DNA of 17,821 nucleotides from JBCCBI01 sp039034155 (GCA_039034155.1 JBCCBI010000057.1:1-17821); one strand, 5' to 3'. Shown: positions 6,458-13,350, counted from the first letter of the stretch. Program-made: numbers and translations. Notes: generated by a model from the sequence alone, not told the origin.

Positions 6458-7069
6458 CTACATCGACCGCCCGGTCACGCGGTCACCAAACGGCACAGCA
6501 TCACGCTCAACTAGGTCACTACCAACATTGAACAACACAGCATTAAGCAGCATGAATGGTTCAGGTGCTCTTATGTAGCCGCACAGAGATTGGTCAATAA
6601 ATGCAGCCCGACAAGATGGCGTGATAAACAACACCTTACCCGCGGACTCAGCAACTGGAAAAGGGTCTGGGTCTTCCAGAATATCTGTAATGTCTTCGTC
6701 GTAGTCGAAGGCAGATGTCTTCATGCTAGCAAACGCACGGCCTGGATAAAACCGCACGTGACTGGTGTACGGACCAAGGTCACCTACCACGTAAGATGCT
6801 TCAAGCTCTAAGCCTTCAAAAACAAGCAAAAAATCGAGTGCTGTGGGGTGAAGGACAAACAGCTCTGCGGCTCGAGCCCAACTTAACCTAGCCGGCCCTG
6901 GCAACGGCCGGGGCAATTTGCCGCCTGTCCAACCAGCTTTTTTGAGTTTGTCAAACAAAGCTGGATAGCTATTGGCAAAGCCCTCAAACTTAACTCGATC
7001 TTGTTGATAGTCCCACACAAGTTGTACCTCGAGTATCATGTCGCTCAGAGCAAGGCACTTGACTGACAC
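6458..7069 (-). CDS. Hypothetical protein, up to 203 residues
   Basis: I do not recognise this protein. It is soluble, acidic in the middle (F-D-Y-D-E-D-I-T-D-I-L-E-D-P-D-P) and lacks a signal peptide or membrane helices. The start is uncertain: GTG at 7069 gives 203 residues, while ATG at 7039 gives 193 residues beginning M-I-L-E-V-Q-L-V-W-D. The second looks more like a natural protein start, because it opens with a beta strand. Neither has a convincing Shine-Dalgarno sequence close by. A strong GGAGGAGG lies at 7109-7102 on this strand, further upstream, next to a short possible leader ORF. The gene is divergent from lysZ, and its product probably shares an operon with the next hypothetical gene. 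Confidence 0.65.
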   Translation of the reverse strand: MSVKCLALSDMILEVQLVWDYQQDRVKFEGFANSYPALFDKLKKAGWTGGKLPRPLPGPARLSWARAAELFVLHPTALDFLLVFEGLELEASYVVGDLGPYTSHVRFYPGRAFASMKTSAFDYDEDITDILEDPDPFPVAESAGKVLFITPSCRAAFIDQSLCGYIRAPEPFMLLNAVLFNVGSDLVERDAVPFGDRVTGRSM

Positions 7070-7120
7070 GACTTACACGTATGTGAACACTGGCGCAAAT
7101 GCCTCCTCCACAAAGTGCGT

Positions 7121-7126
7121 TACTAT
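7121..7126 (+). promoter_or_regulatory. TACTAT -10 box upstream of the lysZ leader ORF
   Basis: TACTAT ends 7 bases before an ATG at 7134, the same spacing as the other leaderless promoters here. The true lysZ start at 7187 is 60 bases from this box and has no good ribosome-binding site, which suggests translation begins at 7134. Confidence 0.45.
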
Positions 7127-7133
7127 AACTAGT

Positions 7134-7187
7134 ATGAAGCGCACGACAGTGGTTTTGGATGAGAAGGTTGAGCTCGAGTTCCTCTGA
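7134..7187 (+). CDS. 17-residue leader peptide overlapping lysZ
   Basis: ATG at 7134 opens a 17-codon frame, MKRTTVVLDEKVELEFL, ending in TGA at 7185-7187. The lysZ ATG is 7187-7189, so stop and start share one base in TGATG, a classic reinitiation arrangement. The ATG sits 7 bases after a TANNNT box, as expected for a leaderless message. The frame is different from lysZ, so it is not an N-terminal extension. The peptide contains two Lys and one Arg but no run of either, so amino-acid-sensing attenuation is not obvious. Its role may simply be to deliver ribosomes to lysZ. It is too short to prove by composition. Confidence 0.4.
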   Translation: MKRTTVVLDEKVELEFL

Positions 7188-7990
7188 TGATAGTTGTTAA
7201 AGTCGGCGGCTCAGAAGGCATTGATTACGACGCCCTCTGTGAAGATGCTGCCAACCTCTGGCAGGCTGGGCAAAAACTAGTCATTGTTCACGGCGGTAGC
7301 GCTGAAACCAACCGCATTGCCGAAGCACTAGGACATCCACCTAAGTTCGTCACCAGCCCTAGCGGTTATACCAGCCGTTTTACCGACCGTGAGACCTTAG
7401 AGATTTTTGAAATGGTCTACTGCGGCAAAATGAACAAAGGCATCGTGGAACGTTTGCAGCGTCATAATGTCAATGCAGTCGGGCTTTCAGGGCTAGACGG
7501 ACGCATTTTTGAAGGCAAACACAAAACATCTGTGCGCAGCGTAGAAGACGGTAAGGTGAAAATTTTGCGCGGCGATCATACTGGCACGGTGGAGAAGGTG
7601 AATGTGGAGCTGCTCGAGCTTCTGCTCACTAACAGCTACCTCCCCGTCCTCACCCCACCTGGTGCTAGCTTTGATGGCGTGGCTGTCAATGTAGATGGCG
7701 ACCGTGCCGCCGCCGCCGTTGCCACTGCTCTGGGCGCCGAAGCACTTTTACTGCTTTCCAACGTCCCCGGCTTACTCCGTAACTTTCCAGATGAAGCTAG
7801 TCTCATCCCCAACATTCCAGCAAATGACGTGGAAAGCTATTTAGAATTTGCTCAAGACCGTATGAAGAAAAAAGTTCTTGGGGCCGCCGAAGCCGTTCAA
7901 GGTGGTGTTGGCAAGGTTATCTTTGGTGATGCCCGCATCCCTCGACCCATTACAGAAGCATTGGCAGGGCATGGAACAGTCGTTGCCTAG
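7187..7990 (+). CDS. lysZ: [LysW]-aminoadipate kinase (LysZ)
   Basis: This 267-residue amino-acid kinase phosphorylates the side-chain carboxylate of aminoadipate (or glutamate) held on the carrier protein LysW, the step just before LysY. The order of motifs is K5-V-G-G-S in the phosphate-binding loop, V-H-G-G-S at 34-38, Y-T-S-R-F-T-D-R-E-T at 61-70 (the LysZ-type substrate segment), N-V-D-G-D-R-A-A-A at 168-176, S-N-V-P-G-L-L at 191-197 and M-K-K-K-V-L-G-A-A-E-A-V at 226-237. Length matches LysZ, slightly shorter than typical ArgB. The start at 7187 gives the exact family N-terminus M-I-V-V-K-V-G-G-S, and translation is probably coupled to the 17-codon leader. No LysW, LysX or aminotransferase gene is in the window. 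The ArgB family is the alternative. Confidence 0.87.
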   Translation: MIVVKVGGSEGIDYDALCEDAANLWQAGQKLVIVHGGSAETNRIAEALGHPPKFVTSPSGYTSRFTDRETLEIFEMVYCGKMNKGIVERLQRHNVNAVGLSGLDGRIFEGKHKTSVRSVEDGKVKILRGDHTGTVEKVNVELLELLLTNSYLPVLTPPGASFDGVAVNVDGDRAAAAVATALGAEALLLLSNVPGLLRNFPDEASLIPNIPANDVESYLEFAQDRMKKKVLGAAEAVQGGVGKVIFGDARIPRPITEALAGHGTVVA

Positions 7991-8036
7991 TGCCTGCGCG
8001 CGTCACATACCAAAACAGCTAGCCTCGATAGTACGG

Positions 8037-8042
8037 TAGGCT
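8037..8042 (+). promoter_or_regulatory. TAGGCT -10 box of the small membrane protein gene
   Basis: TAGGCT ends 5 bases before the ATG at 8048, with no ribosome-binding site. It matches the TANNNT leaderless pattern, although the 57-base gap after lysZ also allows read-through. Confidence 0.35.
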
Positions 8043-8047
8043 AAAGC

Positions 8048-8290
8048 ATGGCAGGTTGGCTTAGTCATATTTCTGCGATTACGTTCTTATTGGCACTGCG
8101 CATTGCAGACCGCTTTGTTGCCCATCAGCTTTACATACATGCAGTTACTAAAGGTCACCAAGACGAGGCGACCTCGCCCCAAGAACTCAACGCTTATTTG
8201 CGGCGTTATAGTTTTTTAGGTGGCATTTGGGAGACGCTTTGGTGGGTGCTGGTGGTAGCAGTCGCGTTTTCGTTTTACTTTGTGTTTTGA
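8048..8290 (+). CDS. Small membrane protein, 80 residues
   Basis: I do not recognise a family. The sequence suggests two membrane-associated segments. The first, around residues 8-20 (I-S-A-I-T-F-L-L-A-L-R-I-A), carries an arginine and may be amphipathic. The second, a strong helix at about 57-80, is rich in Trp, Val and Phe and runs to the last residue. Between them is a charged stretch with Q-D-E-A-T-S-P-Q-E-L-N-A-Y-L-R-R-Y. The start is supported by a -10 box 5 bases upstream. It follows lysZ on the same strand but shows no functional link to it, and it converges on the dehydrogenase gene. Composition and frame use agree with a real gene. Confidence 0.6.
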   Translation: MAGWLSHISAITFLLALRIADRFVAHQLYIHAVTKGHQDEATSPQELNAYLRRYSFLGGIWETLWWVLVVAVAFSFYFVF

Positions 8291-8352
8291 AGATGGTGTG
8301 GCAGACATAGTTACATCAGATGAGGGCTACTCAGCACCTGGATAATACTTTC

Positions 8353-9111
8353 TTACCTAGCCGTCCAACCCAAATCAATACTTTGGACAGAGCCAGTAAT
8401 ACCCCAAGCGTCTTCAGAACACAAAAACGCCACATAGTTACCGACATCTTCCGGCTCGAGCAATTTCTTCACGGCCACATTTTCCAAAAATACTTTTTCT
8501 TCAACCTCACTTTCTGCAATCCCGCGACTTTTAGCTTGGTCGGCAATTTGCTTTTCAACCAAGGGCGTACGCACATACGCGGGACAAACTGTGTTGCAGG
8601 TGAGGCCGTGCTCACCGCCCTCGAGCGCCGTCACCCGCATAAGCCCTAAAAGTCCGTGTTTAGCCGTCACATAGCCAACTTTGTACGGACTTGCTGTCAA
8701 ACTATGCGCGCTACCAATGTGCACAACCCGCCCGTGACCCGAACGAATCAGGTAGTCCCACGCGTACTTGGTGAGTAAAAACGGTGCCGTGAGCATGAGG
8801 GCAATAAGCTTATCCCAGGTTTGTTCAGGAAAGTCAGCAATGGGATTGATGTGCTGGAAGCCCGCGTTATTCACCAATATGTCTAGCCCGCCCAAAGCCT
8901 TAACGGTATCCTCAACGGCGTGTTGGCAACCCGCTTGAGTGCTCAAATCTGCTTCGACAAAGTGTAACCCTTCATCGGCTGCAATTTGCTGCCCTGTTTC
9001 TGCGTTGATGTCCACAATACTGACCTTGTGCCCTTTTGCTTTTAGGGCGCGTGCTGAGGCTAAGCCGATGCCGCTCGAGCCACCTGTCACCAGTGCTACA
9101 CGTTCCATCAT
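8353..9111 (-). CDS. bdhA: 3-hydroxybutyrate dehydrogenase (SDR family)
   Basis: This 252-residue cytoplasmic short-chain dehydrogenase interconverts D-3-hydroxybutyrate and acetoacetate with NAD. The cofactor loop T-G-G-S-S-G-I-G is at 9-16. Asp34 at the end of strand 2 favours NAD over NADP, and N-N-A-G is at 81-84. The catalytic triad is Ser134, Tyr147 and Lys151 (Y-V-T-A-K). Assignment within the huge SDR family rests on the bdhA-like stretches N-N-A-G-F-Q-H, S-A-H-S-L-T-A-S-P-Y-K, N-T-V-C-P-A-Y-V-R-T-P-L-V-E-K-Q-I and D-Q-A-K-S-R-G-I. Length is typical. Two ATG codons, 9111 and 9108, are possible; AAGGGGG lies directly before them and a TAGATT box 9 bases before the first. It may supply acetoacetate from storage polymer or ketone bodies, but no such genes are nearby. 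Confidence 0.87.
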   Translation of the reverse strand: MMERVALVTGGSSGIGLASARALKAKGHKVSIVDINAETGQQIAADEGLHFVEADLSTQAGCQHAVEDTVKALGGLDILVNNAGFQHINPIADFPEQTWDKLIALMLTAPFLLTKYAWDYLIRSGHGRVVHIGSAHSLTASPYKVGYVTAKHGLLGLMRVTALEGGEHGLTCNTVCPAYVRTPLVEKQIADQAKSRGIAESEVEEKVFLENVAVKKLLEPEDVGNYVAFLCSEDAWGITGSVQSIDLGWTAR

Positions 9112-9120
9112 TCCCCCTTG

Positions 9121-9126
9121 AATCTA
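9121..9126 (-). promoter_or_regulatory. TAGATT -10 box of bdhA
   Basis: On the minus strand TAGATT lies 9 bases before the ATG at 9111. An AAGGGGG between box and start could act as a ribosome-binding site only if transcription began very close to the box, so leaderless and short-leader translation are both possible. Confidence 0.35.
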
Positions 9127-9296
9127 TGGTTACAGTGTTTGAAGTTAATGACGATAAACAACGACTGTGATGGCCTCAGCCTACCTCACCTAGGTCGTGA
9201 TGAGGCTTCGTACAACACAGCTTAAATTCTTAGATTTTTGGCGTGATTGATGTTTTTTAGCATCTGATGGGTCAGTGCTTGTTTAGAAATACCTTG

Positions 9297-9362
9297 TACC
9301 GATTCCGATTAAACACTTTATAAACCCCTGCGGGCTTTATGTCGTTTCCATCGGAATCGGTA
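9297..9362. repeat. Nested inverted repeat with perfect 13-bp arms
   Basis: TACCGATTCCGAT (9297-9309) pairs perfectly with ATCGGAATCGGTA (9350-9362). After a small internal loop, AAAC (9311-9314) pairs with GTTT (9344-9347). The centre holds TAAACCC against GGGCTTTA with one bulged base. The result is a 66-base, three-tier stem in the 308-base spacer between the SulP stop and bdhA. It could be a transcript-end structure, an mRNA stabiliser or a mobile small repeat. There is no clean T-run. Confidence 0.75.
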
Positions 9363-9385
9363 GCCGTTTCTACACCTTCTAGGTG

Positions 9386-9409
9386 GGTTAATTCGTTAAC
9401 GAATTAACC
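9386..9409. repeat. Perfect 24-bp palindrome after the SulP gene
   Basis: The half-site GGTTAATTCGTT is followed directly by its exact reverse complement AACGAATTAACC, with no spacer, ten bases beyond the SulP stop codon. A spacer-free palindrome makes a poor RNA hairpin at its tip but a good site for a dimeric DNA-binding protein. It is AT-rich, so a classical intrinsic terminator is less likely. Confidence 0.8.
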
Positions 9410-9419
9410 GGAAAGGGTA

Positions 9420-11708
9420 TTAGACAGTTACCACACCGCGTGCGTAGCGCATCTTGGCGGTTAGGGTGCGGCCAATATTACTTAAAAGCGTGACTGTCAT
9501 GTTGGGTGCCGTTTGTTTAATAATCTGAAAGTCCATGGCACTCAGGCGGTAAAAGACAGCATCTTCCGTAACGGTGACGGTGGCGGTGCGTTTACTGCGG
9601 GCATCTAGCAGCGCGGTTTCACCAAAAAACGTGCCTGCCGCAAAACTGCCAATACGCTCGCCACCTTTGCTTACATCTACTAGGCCCTTGGCGATGAAGA
9701 ATACGGCGCTACCTGCATCACCTTCTTGAAAGATAGCGTCACCTGCACTAAAGCGCTCGCGGTGCATAAAACTGTTGAGGATGGCCATGTCGTCTTCGGA
9801 CATACCTTGCAGTACTGTAATATCTTCAAGAGCAATTTCGTCATCGTCCATATCTGCTTGGCGAGACTTTTTGAGGTTGGAAAGGTAAAGCCATTTGGGA
9901 TTATCTGCCAGCACCTTAAACAGATATTGCGGCAGCGTATCCTGTAGAAGTTTGTCTTCAAAACACGCTAGTGCAACGTCTGTGTCTTCAAAAAGATGAT
10001 CGTCATCAAAACTGTCTATAATGCCTGTTGTTTCCAAAAACTGCCCTAGTTGAGAGCTGCGGGCAACCCCACTTAAGGCGAGTTCTTTGCCGTCGTTGGC
10101 AAGGCGTCTGTTGAGTTGCTCCACCAAACGGGCGCTGGTAATATCCATGTCATTCACGCGGGTAAGATCCAAAATAAGATACTGCTTGCCAGCCTCAGCT
10201 AAGGCTTCAACTTGATTCACAATCGTATCGGCAGAGGCAAACGAGATGAAGCCTTCAAGTTCAACCACACCAAGTTGCGCACCGTTTTCACTCAACGCCT
10301 CGAGCGACTGATCATCACGTTGTTTGCTCGAGTGCTGCATGACCGCATCGTAGTTGCGGCGGATAGTTGCTTTGCTCATCTTAAAGACGTACAGCAATAC
10401 AGAGAGCACCAAGCCGACTGTAACTGCCGTGACCAAATCTGCCACCAGGGTTACACCTGTAACTAGCAAAATGACGATGATGTCGCCCCACAGGGAACCA
10501 CGTTGACGGATTTTGCCTGTAAAAAAGTCCCGCAAAAGCCGCAAGCTCCACGGATCAGCCAACGAAAACGCCACAATAATTAAAATGCCCGTCATGACAA
10601 TGTTGGGCACCAAGCCCACCAACGTCCCCAGGAAGTACGCAATAATGAGCGTAAAAAGTCCCCACATCATGCCAGATAAACGGCTAGTAGCACCCGCGCG
10701 GTGACTCGCCGCACTTTGGCTAAACGAGCCTTCTACGGCAAGGCCGCCCACGCTAGCCGCCGACATATTGGCAAAACCTTGGGCGATGAGTTCACGGTTT
10801 ACGTTCGTGCGGTGGTTGGTGAGCGTTTGCAGGCTGAGCGCCACCAGCAGGGTTTTAGTTGAGATAAGTAAAGCTGTACTAAACGAGGCTGAGAGTAGCG
10901 TGGGGAAAAGCTCGAGCATCCCCTCGAGCCGCAACACGCTAAAAAAACTTGCCAAATAATTTTGCGGTACACCCGGACTTACAAACCCTAACCTGTCGCC
11001 AACAGCTCCACCTAGACCAACAGCTACAGCCAAGTAGTACAATAGCGATCCACCCAACAATGCGAGCAACGCGTCTGGCACGCGTGTTGTGATGCGCGAA
11101 CCGTACCACATAAGCAGCGCAGTTGTAACCCCAATAATAAGCTTGAGCGGTTGAAAATTAGCAAATCCCGAGGTGAAGCTCTCGAGCCCCAGTAAATCAG
11201 GAATTTGGTCAAGCAGTACCGTAAGCGCTAGTCCGTTCAGCAGCCCGCCAATGACTGGGTAAGGAATAAATTTAATGAGGTTACCAGCTCGAAAAAAGCC
11301 AAACCCCACCTGCAGTAGACCCGTTAAAAACATCACCAAAAACGCAACAGTGACAACAATACTGGTAAACGACGCTGGGTCAAGTTCTGCACCTACGCGG
11401 CTAAAGCCAGGCATAAACAGCTGGGCCATAAGCGAACTGGCAACGAGCGCCGCCGCCGGCGATGGGGCTGAAATAAGTGACGGCGTGCTACCGAGCAGTG
11501 CAGCCATAAAACCCGCAAAAATGGCACTAAAAAAGCCTGCGGTTACCCCAATGCTGGCATAAGTTGGCCCCAGTGGCGCAAATGCAATAAGCCCGTAAAC
11601 AATGTTTTTAGGCAGGCCAATAATGGTTGCGGCTAGCCCACCTGCAAGATCAGCGCGTAGGTTATTTAGTGAAGGTAACTTGTAAGCAGGCAGTTGTTCG
11701 GTGCGCAT
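9420..11708 (-). CDS. SulP-type anion permease with STAS and cyclic-nucleotide-binding domains
   Basis: Inner-membrane transporter of the SulP (SLC26) family, which moves sulfate, bicarbonate or other anions; the exact ion cannot be read from sequence. Positions are counted from the longest possible start (11750, 776 residues). Ten or more hydrophobic helices span about 35-455. A STAS domain is at about 491-600, with D-L-T-R-V-N-D-M-D-I-T-S-A-R at 528-541. A cNMP-binding domain is at about 648-760. Its phosphate-binding cassette F-G-E-T-A-L-L-D-A-R-S-K-R-T-A-T-V (709-725) keeps the Gly-Glu and Arg-Thr-Ala needed for nucleotide binding. This implies gating by cAMP or cGMP, or a related signal. 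I prefer the start at 11708 (762 residues), because AAAGGA lies 4 bases upstream, whereas 11750 has no ribosome-binding site. The gene is divergent from the EamA exporter. Confidence 0.85.
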   Translation of the reverse strand: MRTEQLPAYKLPSLNNLRADLAGGLAATIIGLPKNIVYGLIAFAPLGPTYASIGVTAGFFSAIFAGFMAALLGSTPSLISAPSPAAALVASSLMAQLFMPGFSRVGAELDPASFTSIVVTVAFLVMFLTGLLQVGFGFFRAGNLIKFIPYPVIGGLLNGLALTVLLDQIPDLLGLESFTSGFANFQPLKLIIGVTTALLMWYGSRITTRVPDALLALLGGSLLYYLAVAVGLGGAVGDRLGFVSPGVPQNYLASFFSVLRLEGMLELFPTLLSASFSTALLISTKTLLVALSLQTLTNHRTNVNRELIAQGFANMSAASVGGLAVEGSFSQSAASHRAGATSRLSGMMWGLFTLIIAYFLGTLVGLVPNIVMTGILIIVAFSLADPWSLRLLRDFFTGKIRQRGSLWGDIIVILLVTGVTLVADLVTAVTVGLVLSVLLYVFKMSKATIRRNYDAVMQHSSKQRDDQSLEALSENGAQLGVVELEGFISFASADTIVNQVEALAEAGKQYLILDLTRVNDMDITSARLVEQLNRRLANDGKELALSGVARSSQLGQFLETTGIIDSFDDDHLFEDTDVALACFEDKLLQDTLPQYLFKVLADNPKWLYLSNLKKSRQADMDDDEIALEDITVLQGMSEDDMAILNSFMHRERFSAGDAIFQEGDAGSAVFFIAKGLVDVSKGGERIGSFAAGTFFGETALLDARSKRTATVTVTEDAVFYRLSAMDFQIIKQTAPNMTVTLLSNIGRTLTAKMRYARGVVTV

Positions 11709-11712
11709 AGTG

Positions 11713-11718
11713 TCCTTT
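11713..11718 (-). promoter_or_regulatory. Ribosome-binding site deciding the SulP start
   Basis: On the minus strand AAAGGA is followed by CACT and ATG (11708-11706). This is the only good Shine-Dalgarno match near the 5' end of the gene, and it argues for the start 14 codons inside the longest frame. Confidence 0.55.
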
Positions 11719-11757
11719 GAGGAAGACCTTGAGGTAGCAGTACGACTCATCCGTCAT

Positions 11758-12241
11758 GTTTCATTCGCTGTGTTTCATTTATCGTGTTAAGCAACATCTA
11801 TTGTGTTAAGCAACATCACAGTGTTCAGATAATCTACGGTAGAGCATATCTGGTCACGTCATCAAGGTACTAGCTGACGTTTTCATGACAAAACTTTCGA
11901 TGTCGAGATGGCATCACTGAGATGGCATCATTAAGGTCTGTCTCGTCCATCATCAAAAATTACGGTCTTGTTGGCATTTGATGACAGCACAACTTGCTTC
12001 AATGAGCTTCTAAACATAACAACCGATAGACTCTCTGACACATGTTGTATCTGTCGAGTACCGGGGAAACATCAAGCTTGTGACCATCTTCTTTAGCATA
12101 AAGAAAAGCCCTCTGTCACATTGTTTAATTCACTACTTGACATTCTTGGTTAGGTACGATGAACTGTGCGCTGGTTTTCCAAACAACAGGAGCCTGGGCA
12201 ACAGGAGCTTGGGCAACAAAAATCTCAACGCAAAAATCTCA
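11758..12241. repeat. Gene-free divergent spacer with five short tandem duplications
   Basis: The roughly 500 bases between the SulP and EamA genes contain no convincing gene. They hold five separate direct duplications: TGTTTCATT at 11758 and 11771 (period 13); GTGTTAAGCAACATC at 11784 and 11803 (period 19); GAGATGGCATCA at 11905 and 11919 (period 14); CAACAGGAGC(C/T)TGGG at 12184 and 12199 (period 15); and CAAAAATCTCA at 12217 and 12231 (period 14). A TTGACA is at 12137-12142, without a good -10 box at the right distance. The duplications look like replication-slippage products; a regulatory role is possible because both flanking promoters are here. Confidence 0.75.
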
Positions 12242-12243
12242 GG

Positions 12244-12249
12244 TAGGGT
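12244..12249 (+). promoter_or_regulatory. TAGGGT -10-like box of the EamA gene
   Basis: TAGGGT ends 9 bases before the GTG at 12259, and there is no Shine-Dalgarno sequence in between. This fits the TANNNT leaderless arrangement, though the match is weaker than TAAACT. Confidence 0.35.
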
Positions 12250-12258
12250 AAACGTCTT

Positions 12259-13197
12259 GTGCCAGAACCTACAGCATCATTTGAACAAGATCAACAGGAT
12301 ACATTTGCTATTCGTCCACGCTTAGCCCTAACAATAGGCGTACTCGCGGTGAGTACCGCGGCGGTGTTTATTCGCTTAGCAGCTGCTCCTGGTGTGGTCG
12401 TGGCGCTTTACCGCATGTTGTTTGCCAGCCTTGCCCTTGCGCCGTTTACGATACGCGGCCTCAAACGCACGCCACTCACCCTCCAAAATGCACCTTACGC
12501 TATCCTGGCCGGACTTTGCTTGGCAGCTCATTTTGCGACCTGGATAAGTTCCCTCAGCTACACCAGCGTGACCGCGAGCGCCGCTCTAGTGAACACTAAT
12601 CCGCTTTGGATGGCGCTGTTTAGTTGGCTTTTTTTGGGGCTTGCCCCGCCGCTCACCGTGTTACTTGGTGCAGTACTAGCTGTGCTGGGCGGCGCACTGA
12701 TTGGCTTTGACGGCTCGAGCATCGGCAGTCAGCCTGCTCTAGGTAACAGCTTAGCGTTAGCTGGTGCAGTTGCTATCTCTGCGTATTTGTTACTAGGACG
12801 CTCAGCGCAGCGGCGTGGGCTCTCTCTACAAGCTTACGTAGGCAGTGCTTACGCAGTTGCAGCACTCGCCCTGTTACCGCTACCGTTGGTGTTTAATTTA
12901 CCCTACGCACCGTATCCAGCGCTTACCTGGCTGTGGCTTGTCTTACTGGCGCTTGTCCCGCAGCTCATTGGGCACACCAGTTTTAACTATGCGATGAACT
13001 ACGTGTCACCCACCTTGGTGGCAACCATCATTTTGCTCGAGCCTATCGGCGCGGCGTTACTAGCGCTTATTGTCTTTACAGAGGTTCCCTCAGTACTGAC
13101 TGCTATTGGTGCAGGTATTTTGCTGGTTGGGGTTATCCTCACGGCGCGTAATAACCGCAGTCAAAGCGATAAGGCATCATCTGAACAAGCATCCTAA
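12259..13197 (+). CDS. EamA/DMT-family exporter
   Basis: Inner-membrane drug/metabolite transporter of 312 residues with about ten hydrophobic helices between residues 20 and 295, in two homologous EamA halves. The first half contains A-A-V-F-I-R-L-A and A-L-Y-R-M-L-F-A-S-L-A-L-A-P-F, then S-Y-T-S-V-T-A-S-A-A-L-V-N-T-N-P-L-W, the family's conserved P-containing helix 4 region. The second half shows the matching Y-A-M-N-Y-V-S-P-T-L-V-A-T-I-I-L-L-E-P-I-G. Both tails are hydrophilic (E-Q-D-Q-Q-D at the N-terminus, N-N-R-S-Q-S-D-K at the C-terminus). The GTG start follows a TAGGGT box; no ATG lies near. Substrates are typically amino acids or metabolites, but nothing nearby points to one. Confidence 0.85.
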   Translation: MPEPTASFEQDQQDTFAIRPRLALTIGVLAVSTAAVFIRLAAAPGVVVALYRMLFASLALAPFTIRGLKRTPLTLQNAPYAILAGLCLAAHFATWISSLSYTSVTASAALVNTNPLWMALFSWLFLGLAPPLTVLLGAVLAVLGGALIGFDGSSIGSQPALGNSLALAGAVAISAYLLLGRSAQRRGLSLQAYVGSAYAVAALALLPLPLVFNLPYAPYPALTWLWLVLLALVPQLIGHTSFNYAMNYVSPTLVATIILLEPIGAALLALIVFTEVPSVLTAIGAGILLVGVILTARNNRSQSDKASSEQAS

Positions 13198-13277
13198 TTG
13201 TGCCCGCTGATGTTTCAAACCCTGTTTAAGCGTTAAGGTAGCAAAATTAGCTAACTCAGTTCTGGATTTGATGCTGC

Positions 13278-13298
13278 TTGAGAGGCTATCTCCCTCAA
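13278..13298 (+). terminator. Stem-loop between the EamA and SBP genes
   Basis: TTGAGAGG and CCCTCAA pair through seven base pairs with one bulged A around a 6-base loop, 80 bases after the EamA stop. No run of T follows, so termination is only a possibility. Confidence 0.25.
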
Positions 13299-13350
13299 AT
13301 CAACTTTGACTTCATAAACGACACCAGTGGTGATGTGGCATAGTATCTGC

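Noticed and set aside
8320..8649. Plus-strand open frame of 109 codons
   Set aside because: It lies opposite the conserved end of the bdhA gene and has no recognisable domain.
11709..11750. Longer SulP start at 11750
   Set aside because: It lacks a ribosome-binding site or -10 box at a suitable distance, while AAAGGA directly precedes the ATG at 11708; the extra 14 residues look like spacer translation.
12080..12325. Open frame of 81 codons in the spacer before the EamA gene
   Set aside because: Its sequence is built from the tandem duplications of the spacer, overlaps the real EamA gene in another frame, and has no domain, promoter or ribosome-binding site of its own.
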